The translations under genes were made by a program, and so were the position numbers. The notes beneath the pieces were generated by a model. It saw only the letters and a list, made by a program, of their open reading frames with translations, had not been told where the DNA came from and made no database searches. Shown here one piece after another: positions 23,686-32,809 of a stretch of 64,000 bases of DNA (position 1 is its first letter; every line of letters begins with the position of its first letter). Source of the DNA: Gammaproteobacteria bacterium (GTDB taxonomy: Bacteria > Pseudomonadota > Gammaproteobacteria > Pseudomonadales > Pseudohongiellaceae); the NCBI GenBank assembly GCA_002706685.1, contig PALV01000021.1, positions 62,001 through 126,000 of the forward strand. Reading direction: 5' to 3'.

Positions 23686-24900
23686 TTATGCAGTGCGTGA
23701 GCGCCTTTGCAAGGTGGCAACCAATTCGCCTGCCACCGACCTCGCCTGCGTATCCATCTCTTGAATCATAGCCAGTGAGACCGGCCCGCGACAAGTTATT
23801 TGCTCAAGTGTGGCGGCGATGATACGTGATATGTCAGTAAACGCCACCCGTCTGCCCAGGAATGCAGCCACCGCCACTTCATTGGCGGCATTAAGGACTG
23901 CCGGCGAGGCGCCACCGCGCTTGGCCGCTTCGATTCCCAGTTCAAGACAGGGAAAGCGTGTCATGTCAGGCCGCATAAACTGAAGATCCGGACCTGCCGC
24001 AAGGTCGAGAAAGCTCGCACCGGAGCTGATCCGGGACGGCCAGCCCAGTGCATGAGCAATGGGCACACGCATATCAGGGCTGCCCAGCTGAGCCAGCACA
24101 GACCCGTCTTCGTACTCAACCATGGAATGGACGATACTCTGCGGATGAACGAGGACATCAACACGGTCCGGGTCAAGGTCGAACAGGTAGCAGGCCTCGA
24201 TAAACTCCAGTCCCTTATTCATCATGGTTGCCGAATCGACTGAAATTTTGCGCCCCATTGACCAGTTCGGGTGCTTGCAGGCCTGCTCCGGGGTTACCCG
24301 GTCAAGCTGACTGGTGTCGGCGTTCAGGAATGGCCCACCGCTGGCTGTCAATATCACTTTGCGGATACCGGCCTTCAACAGCTTGGCTTCACCCTGCTGA
24401 GCGGAGGCAGGCAGACACTGAAAGATAGCATTGTGCTCACTGTCGATTGGCAGGATTGTCGCCTGGCTTTCCCGGGCAGCCTGCATAAACAGCTCGCCGG
24501 CCATGACCAGCGCTTCCTTGTTTGCGAGCAACACCAGCTTGCCGCTTGATGCCGCAGCCAGCGCCGGAAGCATTCCTACCGCGCCGACAATGGCCGCCAT
24601 GACGGCGTCAACTTCCGGGGCGCTGGCTACCTGCGACTGGGCTTCCACACCGCCGAGCACCACTGTTTCGCTACCAGCAGACTGAAGGGCCTGTCGCAGC
24701 TGCTGCGCGGCATCAGCATCAGTCATGACGGCATAAGCAGGTGCGAACTCAAGACACTGCTGCGTCATCAACTGGTGATTGGTGTTTGCCGTCAGGGCAT
24801 GAATAGAGAACTGCGGATTTTTGCGGACCACATCCAGCGTGCTGACGCCGACCGAGCCGGTAGACCCGAGTACCGTCAATCGCTTTTCCGTTACGTTCAC
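23686..24900 (-). CDS. dxr: 1-deoxy-D-xylulose 5-phosphate reductoisomerase
   Basis: Dxr rearranges and reduces DXP to methylerythritol phosphate with NADPH, the first committed MEP-pathway step. The 404-residue protein has the NADPH-binding GSTGSVGVSTLDV start, LANKEALVMAG, PIDSEHNAIFQCL with the metal-binding acidic residues, and the SMGRKISVDSATMMNKGLE signature. The start is a GTG that overlaps the cdsA stop (GTGA), indicating coupling. Length fits the family (398 in E. coli). Confidence 0.97.
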   Translation of the reverse strand: MNVTEKRLTVLGSTGSVGVSTLDVVRKNPQFSIHALTANTNHQLMTQQCLEFAPAYAVMTDADAAQQLRQALQSAGSETVVLGGVEAQSQVASAPEVDAVMAAIVGAVGMLPALAAASSGKLVLLANKEALVMAGELFMQAARESQATILPIDSEHNAIFQCLPASAQQGEAKLLKAGIRKVILTASGGPFLNADTSQLDRVTPEQACKHPNWSMGRKISVDSATMMNKGLEFIEACYLFDLDPDRVDVLVHPQSIVHSMVEYEDGSVLAQLGSPDMRVPIAHALGWPSRISSGASFLDLAAGPDLQFMRPDMTRFPCLELGIEAAKRGGASPAVLNAANEVAVAAFLGRRVAFTDISRIIAATLEQITCRGPVSLAMIQEMDTQARSVAGELVATLQRRSRTA

Positions 24901-25808
24901 AGGACCTCCGGCATGGCGCGGAGCAGGATCAGGGCGAGCACAAATACGGGTGTTGCAGCCATCAGGCTATCGATACGATCAAGCACACCACCATGACCCG
25001 GCAGGCTGCGGCCACTGTCTTTAATACCGCGATGGCGTTTGAGCATGCTCTCGAAGAGGTCACCGACCACCGACAGAACGGCCAGCAGCACCGCCAGGCA
25101 CATCAACAGCGCCCATAAATCAATACTCAGGGGCTGACGACTGTGCAGCCAGGCGAGCAGGAGCGCACTCAGGGCAACACAACTTGCAAGGCCGCCCCAG
25201 AACCCGGCCCAGGATTTTTTCGGGCTCAAGGCAGGAGCCAGGCGTCTGTTACCCCACTTGCGACCACTGAAATATGCTCCGATGTCGACAACACTGACCA
25301 GTGCCACCAGCACAAAAACCAGCACGCCCGAGGATTCAATCATCTTGAGGTAGTACAGTCCCAGCCAGGTAGGCAGAAGACAAAGCACACCGAGTGCCCC
25401 GATTTTCCAGCGCTGTTGCCAGCGATGCTGACCACTGGGGTACTGTCTGATGGTCCAGAAAACCCAGAACCAGAACAGTGTCGCGATAGCCATCAGCATC
25501 GTGAGGGCCATTTCGTTGATTGAGGAAACTGACGTACCCAGTGACTGACCAGCTACATCGAGGTCTGTCCCGGCTACTGATGAACGTGACACCATGAATA
25601 AGGTGAGCATCAGAATTGCAGCAAACCCCAGCGTCCATACCGCCTGCTCAGCAGCGCGCCGCAGGCCCATCAGTTGCCCCCACTCCCAGAGCGCCGGCAG
25701 CAGAACCAGGCCAAGAAACACTGCAAAAAATGGCGCTGGTAGCCAGGCGGTGCCAAGGTACAACCCGAGCAACATGACGATGGCTGTCAGAACTCTCTGC
25801 CTGAGCAA
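24897..25808 (-). CDS. cdsA: Phosphatidate cytidylyltransferase CdsA
   Basis: CdsA makes CDP-diacylglycerol from phosphatidic acid and CTP, the branch point of phospholipid synthesis. The 303-residue integral membrane protein has several hydrophobic helices and the C-terminal signature KDSGRSLPGHGGVLDRIDSL with conserved Asp residues that bind metal. It follows uppS by 9 bases and overlaps dxr. This is the usual uppS-cdsA-dxr order. Confidence 0.96.
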   Translation of the reverse strand: MLRQRVLTAIVMLLGLYLGTAWLPAPFFAVFLGLVLLPALWEWGQLMGLRRAAEQAVWTLGFAAILMLTLFMVSRSSVAGTDLDVAGQSLGTSVSSINEMALTMLMAIATLFWFWVFWTIRQYPSGQHRWQQRWKIGALGVLCLLPTWLGLYYLKMIESSGVLVFVLVALVSVVDIGAYFSGRKWGNRRLAPALSPKKSWAGFWGGLASCVALSALLLAWLHSRQPLSIDLWALLMCLAVLLAVLSVVGDLFESMLKRHRGIKDSGRSLPGHGGVLDRIDSLMAATPVFVLALILLRAMPEVL

Positions 25809-25817
25809 TTCAAACCT

Positions 25818-26597
25818 CTAATTATTGTTCAATTCGTCGTCGCTACCAGATTGTCTGCCAAAACGGCGCTGTCGACGACTGTAATCATCCAGTGCCAGCT
25901 GAAAAACCTGATCATTGAAGTCAGGCCAGAAGCACTCTGTAAAATAGAACTCAGTATAGGCGAACTGCCACAGCAAAAAATTGCTGATGCGTTGCTCGCC
26001 GCCAGTTCGTATGCACAAATCCGGCTCCGGGACATCACCCAGACAGATGTGCTTCTGAAGCAGCTCAGGAGTGATATCGGATGCCGCAATCTCCCCATGC
26101 TGAACCTTCTCAGCCATGACTCTGGCAGCCTGTACGATATCCCAGCGCCCACCATAGTCAGCAGCAACAGTTACAACCGTCCCGGTATTATTGCGCGTCA
26201 GTTTTTCAACGTCATTCATATGCCTCTGCAGTCGGGGTGCAAAGGAACTACGATTGCCAATGAACTGCAGTCGCACATTACGCTCATGCATCATGCCGAT
26301 TTCATGGCGCTGCAGGACATTCAGAAACAGCGCCATCAGGCCCTGTACTTCCTTGCGTGGCCGCAGCCAGTTTTCGCTGCTGAAGGCAAACAGGGTCAGA
26401 TAGGGAATTCCACGATCCACACATCCAAACACCACGTCCCGGGCAATCTGCGCACCCACTCGATGCCCTACTGCACCACGCTCGCCGCGATTGCGGGCCC
26501 ACCTGTTATTACCATCCATGATGATGGCAACATGCTGTGGCAAGCTGCGAGCGTCTGTCTGCGCGTCACCGTCCTTGTTCTGCATATCCGGTTCCAC
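25818..26597 (-). CDS. uppS: Undecaprenyl diphosphate synthase
   Basis: UppS adds eight isoprene units to farnesyl diphosphate to form the C55 carrier of cell-wall synthesis. The 259-residue product shows HVAIIMDGNNRWARNRG with the catalytic Asp, SSENWLRP, and the C-terminal DLCIRTGGEQRISNFLLWQ and ECFWPDF motifs. The start may be the GTG at 26597 or the ATG at 26585, which has GTGGA seven bases upstream. The C-terminal tail is Asn-rich. It lies between frr and cdsA. Its product is the probable lipid substrate of the DUF368 protein at 386-1252. Confidence 0.96.
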   Translation of the reverse strand: MEPDMQNKDGDAQTDARSLPQHVAIIMDGNNRWARNRGERGAVGHRVGAQIARDVVFGCVDRGIPYLTLFAFSSENWLRPRKEVQGLMALFLNVLQRHEIGMMHERNVRLQFIGNRSSFAPRLQRHMNDVEKLTRNNTGTVVTVAADYGGRWDIVQAARVMAEKVQHGEIAASDITPELLQKHICLGDVPEPDLCIRTGGEQRISNFLLWQFAYTEFYFTECFWPDFNDQVFQLALDDYSRRQRRFGRQSGSDDELNNN

Positions 26598-26605
26598 CCA
26601 GGGTT

Positions 26606-27163
26606 TCAGATTGACAGCAAGTCTTTCTCTTTCTCGCTGTATGTGGCTTCAACAGCCGCAATGTGTTTATCAGTCAACTTCTGGATGCGCTCTTCGGCAC
26701 GGCGCTGCTCGTCTTCACTGATCTCCTTGTCCTTAAGCAGATCTTTGAGCGTGCTGTTGGCATCGCGGCGAATATTGCGAATTGCGACTCGCGCGTTTTC
26801 CGCTTCGGCCTTGGCCTGTTTGGTATATTCGCGACGGGTTTCTTCCGTCAGGGCTGGCATCGGTACGCGGATGGACTCACCATTGTTGGATGGATTGAGG
26901 CCCAGATCTGATTTCATGATGGCTTTTTCGATATCGCCAATCAGGGGGCGCTCCCAGGGAGTCACAACCAGCAGACGGCCTTCTTCAACGGTAATATTGG
27001 CCAGCTGGTTAAGCGGTGTATCTGCCCCGTAGTACGGCACGTTTACACTGTCCAGGATGCCCGGATGGGCGCGCCCGGTCCGAATTTTATTAAACGCCAG
27101 CTCCAGCGACTGGATGGATTTATCCATGCGCTCGCCGGCATCTTTGATGATCTCTTCAATCAT
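26606..27163 (-). CDS. frr: Ribosome recycling factor
   Basis: RRF works with EF-G to split post-termination ribosomes. The 185-residue product has the exact family length and features: KIRTGRAHPGILDSVNVPYYG, PLNQLANITVEEGR, and a C-terminal helical arm rich in Lys and Glu. It follows pyrH by 12 bases and precedes uppS, as in nearly all bacteria of this group. Confidence 0.98.
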   Translation of the reverse strand: MIEEIIKDAGERMDKSIQSLELAFNKIRTGRAHPGILDSVNVPYYGADTPLNQLANITVEEGRLLVVTPWERPLIGDIEKAIMKSDLGLNPSNNGESIRVPMPALTEETRREYTKQAKAEAENARVAIRNIRRDANSTLKDLLKDKEISEDEQRRAEERIQKLTDKHIAAVEATYSEKEKDLLSI

Positions 27164-27175
27164 TACGTTCCCCTG

Positions 27176-27913
27176 TCAGACTTCTGGTCGGACGACGCCA
27201 ATCAGCGTGCCATCGGTTGTTCCCATTACATTATTCAACAGCGACCCGGGCTTCTGCATGTTAAACACGCAGACCGGAATATCGTGATCGCGCACCAGAC
27301 AGATCGCTGTGAGGTCCATGACCCCCAGCTTCTTGTCGAGTACTTCATCATATGTCAGGTAGTCGTATTTGACGGCATCTGGCACTCGCATTGGATCTGC
27401 AGAGTAAACGCCATCAACTTTGGTGGCTTTGAGCACGAGTTGTGCATCAATTTCTATGCCACGCAGGCAGGCTGCCGAGTCGGTGGTAAAAAATGGATTG
27501 CCGGTGCCAGCAGCGAAGATGACAACATCGCCATTACGCAGATGACGAATGGCGGCACGACGATCGTAATGCTCCACCACACCACTCATGGGTATCGCAG
27601 ACATGACACGGGTTGAGATGCCAGCCCGTTCAAGCGCATCACGCATCGCCAGCGCATTCATGACAGTTGCCAGCATACCCATATGGTCGCCGGTAACACG
27701 CTCCATTCCTGCCGAGTGCAACGCGGCGCCGCGGAACAGGTTGCCGCCACCGATAACCATGCCAACCTCAATGCCGAGGCCTATCAGCTGTCCAACCTCG
27801 ACTGCCATACGGTCAAGCACTTTGGGATCGATACCGAAGTCGGCCTCGCCCGTCAGCGCTTCGCCGCTAAGTTTCAGGAGTATGCGCTTATACTTTTTAT
27901 CCGCTTTTGCCAT
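27176..27913 (-). CDS. pyrH: Uridylate kinase
   Basis: PyrH phosphorylates UMP to UDP and is a hexameric amino-acid-kinase-fold enzyme regulated by GTP and UTP. The 245-residue protein starts [20 protein letters not shown] and contains [10 protein letters not shown], the [12 protein letters not shown] segment and [14 protein letters not shown]. Length equals the family norm. It lies 100 bases after tsf and 12 before frr. Confidence 0.98.
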   Translation of the reverse strand: MAKADKKYKRILLKLSGEALTGEADFGIDPKVLDRMAVEVGQLIGLGIEVGMVIGGGNLFRGAALHSAGMERVTGDHMGMLATVMNALAMRDALERAGISTRVMSAIPMSGVVEHYDRRAAIRHLRNGDVVIFAAGTGNPFFTTDSAACLRGIEIDAQLVLKATKVDGVYSADPMRVPDAVKYDYLTYDEVLDKKLGVMDLTAICLVRDHDIPVCVFNMQKPGSLLNNVMGTTDGTLIGVVRPEV

Positions 27914-27970
27914 GGGTTACTCCAGTCAAGGGTTAGATTTAAGGACGCATCTCCAGTCAGCTGCCGTGGT

Positions 27971-27996
27971 CTGCAACCGGCGATTGCCGGCTGCAG
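27971..27996 (-). other. Hairpin in the tsf-pyrH spacer
   Basis: Arms CTGCAaCCGGC (27971-27981) and GCCGGcTGCAG (27986-27996) pair over ten bases with one internal mismatch and a 4-base loop. No U-tract follows on the minus strand, so it is more likely an mRNA-stability or processing element than a terminator. Confidence 0.4.
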
Positions 27997-28013
27997 AGCC
28001 AGTGAGCCAGATT

Positions 28014-28895
28014 TTACTGCTTTTTGGCAGCTGCTGCCTGCGCAGCAACTTCTTCAGCAAAATCGACAACTTCTTTCTCGATACCTTCACCGACTTCGTA
28101 GCGGACAAATCCGACCACATCAGCACCGGCTGCTTTCAGCAACGCGCCTACGGTCTGATCAGGATCCTTAACGAATGCCTGCTCCAGCAGGGTAATTTCT
28201 GACACGTATTTGCGAATACGGCCTTCGATCATCTTGGCAATGATCTCTGCAGGCTTGCCGCTCTCTGCCGCCTGTGCGGTGAAAATCTCACGCTCTTTAT
28301 CCAGAACTTCCTGGGGAACGTCATCAGCACGGACAACCATTGGGTTAACGGCCGCAACATGCATAGCGACATCACGCGCCAGTTCAGCATTGCCACCGGA
28401 CAGGGCGACCAGCACGGCAATACGGTTATTGCTGTGCACGTATGCGTCAACCACACCACCTGCAGGCGCTTCAACAACCTGAATACGACGCAGATTGATG
28501 TTCTCACCGATCTTCTGTACCAGCGCCTGACGCTCGTCTTCGATGCCGGAAGCCAGCAGCTTCTCGACATCACTTTCCTTACCGGCAAATGCCTGGTCAG
28601 TAATTTTGTTGGCAAAGCCCAGGAAGTTGTCATCACGCGCCACGAAATCTGTTTCGCTGTTCACTTCGACCACAACTGCGTAGCTGCCATCGTCCGCCAC
28701 ACGCGTGATTACAACGCCTTCAGCAGCAGTACGACCGGCTTTCTTGGCCGCTTTCAGACCGCTTGACTTACGCAGGTCTTCAATCGCTTTTTCCATGTCG
28801 CCTTCGGCTTCAACCAGAGCCTTTTTGCAATCCATCATGCCCAGACCGGTGCGCTCACGCAGCTCCTTGACCATACCTGCTGTAATGTTAGCCAT
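28014..28895 (-). CDS. tsf: Elongation factor Ts
   Basis: EF-Ts exchanges GDP for GTP on EF-Tu. The 293-residue protein has the N-terminal UBA-like region with [16 protein letters not shown] and the core segment [12 protein letters not shown]. The C terminus is a short Ala/Glu-rich helix ending AAAKKQ. It is downstream of rpsB with a 145-base spacer that contains two hairpins, which may set the ratio of S2 to EF-Ts. Confidence 0.98.
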   Translation of the reverse strand: MANITAGMVKELRERTGLGMMDCKKALVEAEGDMEKAIEDLRKSSGLKAAKKAGRTAAEGVVITRVADDGSYAVVVEVNSETDFVARDDNFLGFANKITDQAFAGKESDVEKLLASGIEDERQALVQKIGENINLRRIQVVEAPAGGVVDAYVHSNNRIAVLVALSGGNAELARDVAMHVAAVNPMVVRADDVPQEVLDKEREIFTAQAAESGKPAEIIAKMIEGRIRKYVSEITLLEQAFVKDPDQTVGALLKAAGADVVGFVRYEVGEGIEKEVVDFAEEVAAQAAAAKKQ

Positions 28896-28950
28896 AATAA
28901 ACGCCTCAAATTATCTCTATATTAATGTCTAAATACTTTGAATACTTTGA

Positions 28951-28973
28951 AAAAAAGGGGCCTAGCCCCTTTT
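28951..28973 (-). terminator. Rho-independent terminator or attenuator between rpsB and tsf
   Basis: GGGGC-cta-GCCCC (28957-28969) is flanked on both sides by A/T tracts; read on the minus strand the hairpin is followed by seven T residues. This is the classic intrinsic terminator layout and could work in either direction. Because tsf needs rpsB transcription in most relatives, it probably acts as a partial terminator. Confidence 0.6.
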
Positions 28974-29002
28974 CTTCGAAAAATGGAGTTACTCAACCGA
29001 TG

Positions 29003-29033
29003 ATGAATGCTGCCGTTTGCCGGCAGCATTCAT
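29003..29033 (-). other. Strong hairpin just after the rpsB stop codon
   Basis: Thirteen perfect base pairs (ATGAATGCTGCCG at 29003-29015 with CGGCAGCATTCAT at 29021-29033) enclose a 5-base loop. It begins 8 bases after the rpsB stop on the minus strand. No U-tract follows directly, so it may protect the upstream rpsB message from 3' exonucleases, or act together with the weaker terminator at 28951-28973. Confidence 0.55.
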
Positions 29034-29040
29034 GCAGCCA

Positions 29041-29820
29041 TCAGGCAGACGCGCTGTTCTCGTCAGCTGCCGCTTCAGGCGCGCTGGCCTGTGCTGCTTC
29101 GTCTACTTCCACAAAATCGCTGTCACCCAGTTGGTTCCCCTGGTTACGGCCAGCCAGACAGGCATCAGCCACAGCTCGCGCATACAGCTCGATGGCGCGA
29201 ATTGCGTCGTCGTTGCCGGGGATTGGGTAGTCGATACCGTCTGGATTGCTGTTTGTGTCCACAACACCAATCACAGGGATTCGCAGGCTGTTGGCTTCAG
29301 TGATTGCAATGCGCTCGTGATCAACGTCAATCACGAACAATGCGTCTGGAAGTCCAGCCATATCCTTGATACCACCGATGCTGCGCTCCAGCTTGTCTTT
29401 GTCGCGACGACGCATCAGCGCTTCTTTCTTGGTCAGACGCTCGAGTGTGCCGTCAGTTTCCTGAGCTTCCAGATCGCGCAGACGCTTGATAGAACCACGA
29501 ATAGTCTTGTAGTTGGTCAGCATGCCACCCAGCCAGCGGTGGTCAACATAAGGCATGCCAGCACGCTCTGCCTGTTCCTTGATTATCTTGCCTGCCGCAC
29601 GCTTGGTGCCAACAAACAGTATTTTCTTGTTGCGCGACGCCAGGCTCTGAATGGCCATCAGAGCGTCGGTGAACGCAGGAACAGTGTGCTCCAGGTTGAT
29701 AATGTGAATCTTGTTACGGGCGCCGAAAATGTACGGCTTCATCTTCGGGTTCCAGTAGCGGGTCTGGTGGCCGAAATGAACGCCAGCCTTCAGCATGTCC
29801 TTCATGGATACTGCAGTCAT
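29041..29820 (-). CDS. rpsB: 30S ribosomal protein S2
   Basis: S2 is a late-assembling protein of the small subunit. The start [19 protein letters not shown] at 29820 gives 259 residues; an in-frame extension upstream lacks similarity. Family segments include [40 protein letters not shown] and [20 protein letters not shown]. The C-terminal tail is acidic and Ala-rich. A leader of about 160 bases precedes it; in E. coli the rpsB leader mediates autoregulation by S2, but I cannot confirm that element here. Confidence 0.98.
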   Translation of the reverse strand: MTAVSMKDMLKAGVHFGHQTRYWNPKMKPYIFGARNKIHIINLEHTVPAFTDALMAIQSLASRNKKILFVGTKRAAGKIIKEQAERAGMPYVDHRWLGGMLTNYKTIRGSIKRLRDLEAQETDGTLERLTKKEALMRRRDKDKLERSIGGIKDMAGLPDALFVIDVDHERIAITEANSLRIPVIGVVDTNSNPDGIDYPIPGNDDAIRAIELYARAVADACLAGRNQGNQLGDSDFVEVDEAAQASAPEAAADENSASA

Positions 29821-29980
29821 GATAATTACCTTTTTACTTAGGGTTAGGCCTCCACACACCCCATGCTCCAACCCGTACCGATATGATCGTCGGGCACCCA
29901 GGAAACATGTGACGGTGCATGTGTGACATTATTTAGATTACGCTGTTGACCACCCTGCGGTGAGGGCCAGTTTTTCAGCG

Positions 29981-30015
29981 CGCGCTTTTATACCACAAAA
30001 GCCACCGCGCATAAA
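29981..30015 (-). promoter_or_regulatory. rpsB promoter with extended -10 and GC-rich discriminator
   Basis: On the minus strand TGG-TATAAA (extended -10, hexamer 29992 down to 29987) lies 17 bases from a weak TTTATG. The region right after the -10 reads AGCGCGCGC, a GC-rich discriminator typical of promoters repressed by ppGpp and DksA. This fits a ribosomal-protein operon. The remaining spacer to the divergent gene at 30120 shows nothing else that I can support. Confidence 0.5.
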
Positions 30016-30119
30016 GAAAAACTGATTTAAATTGAACTCATTGCAGGATATGGGACAGAATGACCAGGACAGTCAATTCCTCAATACATCCAGCACCAGT
30101 CCGATTTCAAAAGAGCGCC

Positions 30120-31211
30120 ATGAACTCAAAGAAGCCGTCAACAATCAGCCCCATCAGAAACGCCATCAAGCTAGCCGCCTGCGCCGTGTCGCTAAGCGCC
30201 GCACTGGCATCTCCCGCCATCGCCCAGCATGCTGTGATTACGATCTACCACCACGTATCTGACAGCACACCGCGCTCCACCAGCCTGACAGCGCAGGAAC
30301 TGCGCACACAGCTGGAATACCTGCGTGACAATGATTTTGCGGTCTGGCCACTGGACCGTGTCATCGAGGCCCTCAGGAATCAGGAGCCGATGCCAGACAA
30401 GGTTGCGGCACTGACCTTTGATGACGCCTACGAGTCAATCTACACCACAGGCTGGCCCATGCTGAAGGAATTTGACTACCCCATGACGCTGTTTGTCAGC
30501 ACTCAGCCTGTTGATGACGAACAGTCTGGATATCTGAACTGGCCACAGATACGCGAGATGGCTGACGAAGGCGTGATTATCGCCAATCACATGGTCTACC
30601 ACCCGCACATGGTGGACGCCCAGCCGGGCGAGAGCGAGGCCGGACGACTGCAAAGATTGCGAGAGGAATTGTTGACAGCGGAAGCGCGCATCGAAGAACA
30701 GACCGGACAGTCACACAAGATACTGGCCTACCCGTACGGTGAGTACGATCTGGAAATTCTCGACATGATTGAGTCCCTGGGGTTTACGGCACTGGCGCAG
30801 AACTCTGGCGCAGCTGGTTATCATTCGGATTTTCGGGCACTGCCGCGCTACCCTCTGGCCGCCTCGTTCGCCGATATTGAGTCTGCTTCCACCAAACTGA
30901 ATTCACTGGCCTTTGAGGTCAAACAGATCGATCCGGTCTCGCCAATGACTGACAGCCGCCGCCCGGCAGTGACCATGCAGCTGGCAGGGGATTTTAACGT
31001 CAGTCAGCTGGGATGTTACGCCAATGGTCAGCCCATGGAGCTGGAGTGGCTGGATCGAGAAGCGGTGCATTTCCGTATTCAGCCAGCCGAGGGCCAGGAG
31101 TTCGCCATGCGGCGCTTCAATTATATCTGCACAGCACCTAAGCGTGGGACCAATCGCTACTACTGGTTCAGCAAGTTCTGGACGCGAAGCACCCCTGACA
31201 ATGCCGATTGA
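30120..31211 (+). CDS. Secreted polysaccharide deacetylase family protein (NodB-like)
   Basis: This is a probable carbohydrate esterase 4 enzyme that removes N-acetyl groups from a polysaccharide or peptidoglycan. The ATG at 30120 (AAGAG upstream) gives 363 residues with a signal peptide ending about ASPAIA. The NodB motifs are TFDDAY with the Asp pair at 101-102, and the zinc His pair in NHMVYH (157 and 161), followed by AYPYGEYD. About 100 residues after the catalytic domain have no assignment I recognise. The next gene, a Bax-like glucosaminidase, faces it with only 4 bases between the stops. The substrate is unknown. Confidence 0.85.
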   Translation: MNSKKPSTISPIRNAIKLAACAVSLSAALASPAIAQHAVITIYHHVSDSTPRSTSLTAQELRTQLEYLRDNDFAVWPLDRVIEALRNQEPMPDKVAALTFDDAYESIYTTGWPMLKEFDYPMTLFVSTQPVDDEQSGYLNWPQIREMADEGVIIANHMVYHPHMVDAQPGESEAGRLQRLREELLTAEARIEEQTGQSHKILAYPYGEYDLEILDMIESLGFTALAQNSGAAGYHSDFRALPRYPLAASFADIESASTKLNSLAFEVKQIDPVSPMTDSRRPAVTMQLAGDFNVSQLGCYANGQPMELEWLDREAVHFRIQPAEGQEFAMRRFNYICTAPKRGTNRYYWFSKFWTRSTPDNAD

Positions 31212-31218
31212 GTACTCA
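31209..31218. other. Palindrome shared by two convergent stop codons
   Basis: TGAGTACTCA is a perfect 10-base palindrome holding the TGA stop of the deacetylase and, on the other strand, the TGA stop of the Bax-like gene. A similar arrangement is found at 59218-59227. Confidence 0.6.
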
Positions 31219-32088
31219 GGACTTGTCGCGATGACGCAACTGATTGATGCGAATGATGTCCTGCAACTCTGACACATATGCCTGGCCACGCTCAGAATAA
31301 CGTGTCAGACCACGAGCCAGAACCAGCGAGTCCAGCGGCATGTCGCGCATGCGCATGGCCTCGCGCAGCACGCGAAGATCTTCATAACTGCGATGGGTAT
31401 TAAGGTTGCGGAAATATGCGCGCACAGAGGCCTGCACACTGGCAAACGCACGTACCTCATGTGACCGTGACTCGCCGCGACGCTTGGGAATCAGCCCGCA
31501 GCCTTCATCGAAGCACCACTGACCGAAGATGTTATTACCCTCACGGGCAAAGCGGGACGTACCCCAGCCTGATTCGTTCGCTGCCTGAGCAAGCACCAGT
31601 GATTTAGGCAGTACATCAACGCGGCGCACCAACTCGCGACCCACATTCAGGCGCCCTTCGGCACTACTCAGGTCAGCATCATCAAGACGGTATTCCGCCG
31701 CTATCTCGGCAAATCGCTCCTGTTCGACTGCTGACAGGGGCATACCGTCACGAACCACTTCCCACATCGGCATCAGTTCCGCACGGGTGGCGGCGATACG
31801 ACGGTTTTCGTTCTCTACATAACTGCTGAGAAACTCAAAAAATGCTTCTTTGCGTGTATCGACATCACCCAGCGATTCAAAATCCGGCATTTCCGGGCTG
31901 ACCACGGTGGCCTCCCCGGTTGCTTCATTTTGCGTGTGATCGAAAATAATGCGCTCGTCCACCACTGGTCCGGTCTGTCGGTACTGGGCGAAAGCGGTAA
32001 AGGTAAACACGGCAAGTGCGCTGACACAGACGGTGCGCGCAATAGCAGGCAAACGGGGATGTCGGAGTAAATCAAACACGATTATCAT
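31216..32088 (-). CDS. Bax-like glucosaminidase domain protein
   Basis: This 290-residue protein has an N-terminal hydrophobic segment (about residues 15-34), probably a signal or anchor sequence, and a C-terminal glucosaminidase domain related to E. coli Bax and FlgJ-type hydrolases. The catalytic Glu is expected in AQAANESGWGTSRFA (about residue 172), followed by GNNIFGQWCF. Such enzymes cut beta-1,4-N-acetylglucosamine bonds in peptidoglycan. The start is uncertain: GAGGA touches the ATG at 32088 but is well spaced for a GTG at 32079. It lies downstream of bolA with a 189-base gap where I see no clear element. Confidence 0.82.
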   Translation of the reverse strand: MIIVFDLLRHPRLPAIARTVCVSALAVFTFTAFAQYRQTGPVVDERIIFDHTQNEATGEATVVSPEMPDFESLGDVDTRKEAFFEFLSSYVENENRRIAATRAELMPMWEVVRDGMPLSAVEQERFAEIAAEYRLDDADLSSAEGRLNVGRELVRRVDVLPKSLVLAQAANESGWGTSRFAREGNNIFGQWCFDEGCGLIPKRRGESRSHEVRAFASVQASVRAYFRNLNTHRSYEDLRVLREAMRMRDMPLDSLVLARGLTRYSERGQAYVSELQDIIRINQLRHRDKS

Positions 32089-32277
32089 TCCTCTATCGTT
32101 GTGTCACTCAGCAGCGCTTTAAACTTCGCTTCTTCTAACGCCTGTCTGAGGACCGGTTAATCTCACTATAAGGTGTTGATAATTATTGTTTTACTCTTGC
32201 TTTAACTAGCATTCACGACACATCCTGCGAACACGAATGGGCGGCACATTAACGGAATTTGCCCTTCCTGGCAAGCT

Positions 32278-32601
32278 TCATCCACTCAGACTGCCACCTC
32301 GACAATCCGGTGAAGCAGCAACCGCCCCCCCCTTCTCTGACCACTCCTCAGGGGTATACAGATGCATCGCCAAGGCGTGCACACCATCTTTTAATTCGCT
32401 GGACAGCACCTGATAGACCAACTGGTGTCGCTTTACCGCGTTCAGGCCGATGAACTGCGGTGACGCCAGAATCAGCTTGAAATGAGACTCTGTGGCTGGT
32501 CCGCTGTGCCGATGACTTTCATTGATCAGCTCAAAATGCTCGGGCGACAAATCGGCAATCACCCGCCGGTGTATACGTTGCTGCATAGGTCCTGATGTCA
32601 T
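32278..32601 (-). CDS. bolA: BolA family transcriptional regulator / iron-sulfur trafficking protein
   Basis: BolA proteins partner with monothiol glutaredoxins in iron-sulfur handling and, in E. coli, also act as regulators of envelope morphology. The 107-residue product has the HxGPATESHFKLIL segment, the second loop RHQLVYQVLSSEL, VHALAMHLYTPEEW, and a C-terminal ASPDCRGG tail close to E. coli BolA. A monothiol glutaredoxin gene (grxD) lies about 8 kb away in this window. The start could be 32601 or the ATG at 32586. It is divergent from ylqF. Confidence 0.92.
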   Translation of the reverse strand: MTSGPMQQRIHRRVIADLSPEHFELINESHRHSGPATESHFKLILASPQFIGLNAVKRHQLVYQVLSSELKDGVHALAMHLYTPEEWSEKGGAVAASPDCRGGSLSG

Positions 32602-32809
32602 CTGATATACACCCTCCCGATCTTTTCTGTCATCTGCTATCTGTCAACACTTGCGGCAAAAGGCCCGCAAACGGTCTGATAATGCGTTTTACTGTTAAAG
32701 CCTGAGTATAACACGACGCAAGTCTTACCCCGATGTAACGTCGAGCACGACAGATTATTCCAACGTGTTATCATGCGCACCCGCACTGACATCCTGAACC
32801 TCCCGCACT

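Noticed and set aside
25851..27032. A 393-codon open frame on the plus strand opposite uppS and frr
   Set aside because: It spans two conserved minus-strand genes, and its composition looks like the complement of their codons. No motif was found.
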